From NCBI GenBank assembly GCA_001302245.1, contig LGYU01000010.1:186001-250000 (forward strand): a DNA stretch of 64,000 nt. The letters are read 5' to 3'. Under the pieces are notes generated by a model, which saw nothing but the letters and a program-made list of their open reading frames with translations, ran no database searches and had not been told where the DNA came from. The position numbers and the translations under genes are program-made. Each line of letters opens with the position of its first letter. Within the stretch, counting starts at the first letter, position 1. This document shows, in pieces, positions 63,307 through 64,000 of this stretch. This DNA comes from Chitinophagaceae bacterium PMP191F. GTDB lineage: Bacteria; Bacteroidota; Bacteroidia; Chitinophagales; Chitinophagaceae.

Positions 63307-63410
63307 ATGGTTTTTGCCAATATTTGGAAGCATTTTGCCGCCAATATGGAAAATCCATGCAGACTACGCCTGATTGGAAAATCTGATCTTGAAAGCCCCA
63401 TTTAACTGGC

Positions 63411-63435
63411 TGACTATCTATCAGCAACGCGGGGT
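63411..63435 (+). repeat. 25-bp direct repeat, right copy
   Basis: TGACTATC, T, ATCAGCAA, C, GCGGGGT; 23 of 25 positions equal the copy at 56881-56905, same orientation. Together they bracket the paralogue cluster. Confidence 0.65.
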
Positions 63436-63600
63436 CAATATTACTCCACCTGGCAGCAAAATCAATACAATGTATGCTTCTCGGTTCCCTTTGTATAATC
63501 AAACGATGGGAATCATGAACCTGCTGGAAACACCAACGGTGATACACAAAGGCTGGTCTGATTGCGCAGAAAATCAGAAAATAGCTAATAAAATCGTCCT

Positions 63601-63960
63601 TGCTGCTTCGATAGCGTCCACAATATCAGTCATGAAAAGTGGAGCGATAGGATTGTATTGCATGGTGTTTTCGTAGGAACGAAAATCAAGAAAACAGAAT
63701 TTCGGTTCTACCTTATAAGGCGCATAGTATTTTAAATAATAATTATAAACCGCCGTGTTTAGTTCGGGATACTTAAAATCAAAAATAAATTGGCTATAAC
63801 CGGCACTGGCTTGCTGTTCAATGACTAGCTCTACGAAACAAGCACTTTTTCCAGAACCAGGATTGCTCAGTACAATCAGGCTGTGAAGGTCTTTATTGAA
63901 AATGTCTTATAAAAGGTTGTTCCTGATAATCCTTGCCAGGTTTCCAAACCCTGTTAATAG
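63601..63960 (-). pseudogene. Remnant of a TraG-type conjugative coupling protein
   Basis: On the minus strand NKDLHSLIVLSNPGSGKSAC contains a Walker A motif (NPGSGKS), followed by YSQFIFDFKYPELNTAVYNY, YKVEPKFCFLDFRSYENTMQ and YNPIAPLFMTDIVDAIEAAR. These match the TraG/VirD4-like ATPase of Bacteroidota conjugative transposons in order and spacing. A stop interrupts upstream (NNLL then TAA) and another ends it near 63601, so only about 100 residues of a protein of some 600 remain. Confidence 0.75.
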
Positions 63961-64000
63961 CAAAATATAACCGGTTGTTGTAACTAAAATATAGTATGTT

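Noticed and set aside
63146-63547. 133-codon minus-strand frame across the right direct repeat
   Set aside because: It overlaps the start of the 640-residue secreted gene, lacks recognisable features and probably arises by chance in decayed element DNA.

Overview
The window looks like chromosomal DNA of a Bacteroidota bacterium, most probably Chitinophagaceae or a close relative. Reasons: SusC/SusD-type outer-membrane genes, TonB receptors with carboxypeptidase-like N-termini, many lipoproteins and parallel carbohydrate gene sets, a tmRNA tag read as GNTQYAMAA, and repeated promoters of the Bacteroidota form (TTTG, about 19 bases, TAnnTTTG). No rRNA, CRISPR array or intact mobile element was seen.

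Layout. 1-5.5 kb (minus): ribokinase, GRP-type sugar permease, SusC and the start of SusD, resembling a ribose/nucleoside utilisation locus. 5.6-10.5 kb: an unrecognised helical protein, an AraC regulator, a methyltransferase and a GH28-like pectinase-fold enzyme. 10.7-17 kb: housekeeping block with ssrA, a possible small RNA, rseP, dxr, a GH3-auxin-like enzyme, rplU-rpmA and a 32-residue Lys/Ala-rich protein. 17.3-28.8 kb: DinB-like protein, noncanonical PolX, a DUF3667-mazG-giant histidine kinase operon, a secreted YD-repeat-like protein and an LTA-synthase-type sulfatase. 29-33.7 kb: an OmpR-type two-component system followed by a Usp-TPR pair; both units carry the same three-repeat, 11-bp-spaced element, suggesting one regulon. 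33.9-43.2 kb: glucuronoxylan locus (GH39, GH3, LacI regulator, GH67, mannonate dehydratase) with two 16-bp palindromic LacI operators. 43.4-46.6 kb: Tat-type superoxide dismutase, DUF4198 protein, membrane AraC regulator. 46.9-52.6 kb: TonB receptor-DUF4876-DUF6850 operon. 52.7-56.7 kb: decayed receptor and recombinase pieces beside tRNA genes (Leu-UAA, Gly-GCC, Leu-GAG), a glycosyltransferase and a histidine kinase.

57-63.3 kb is the most unusual part: one minus-strand cluster with a 640-residue secreted scaffold-like protein and five members (three intact, one frameshifted at an A9 run, one with an internal deletion) of a secreted family sharing a TPR-like N-terminal domain. It lies between 25-bp direct repeats (23/25 identical), next to a decayed TraG coupling-protein gene, suggesting arrival or rearrangement through an integrative element. 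Its function is not known to me; it is the best candidate here for an undescribed system.
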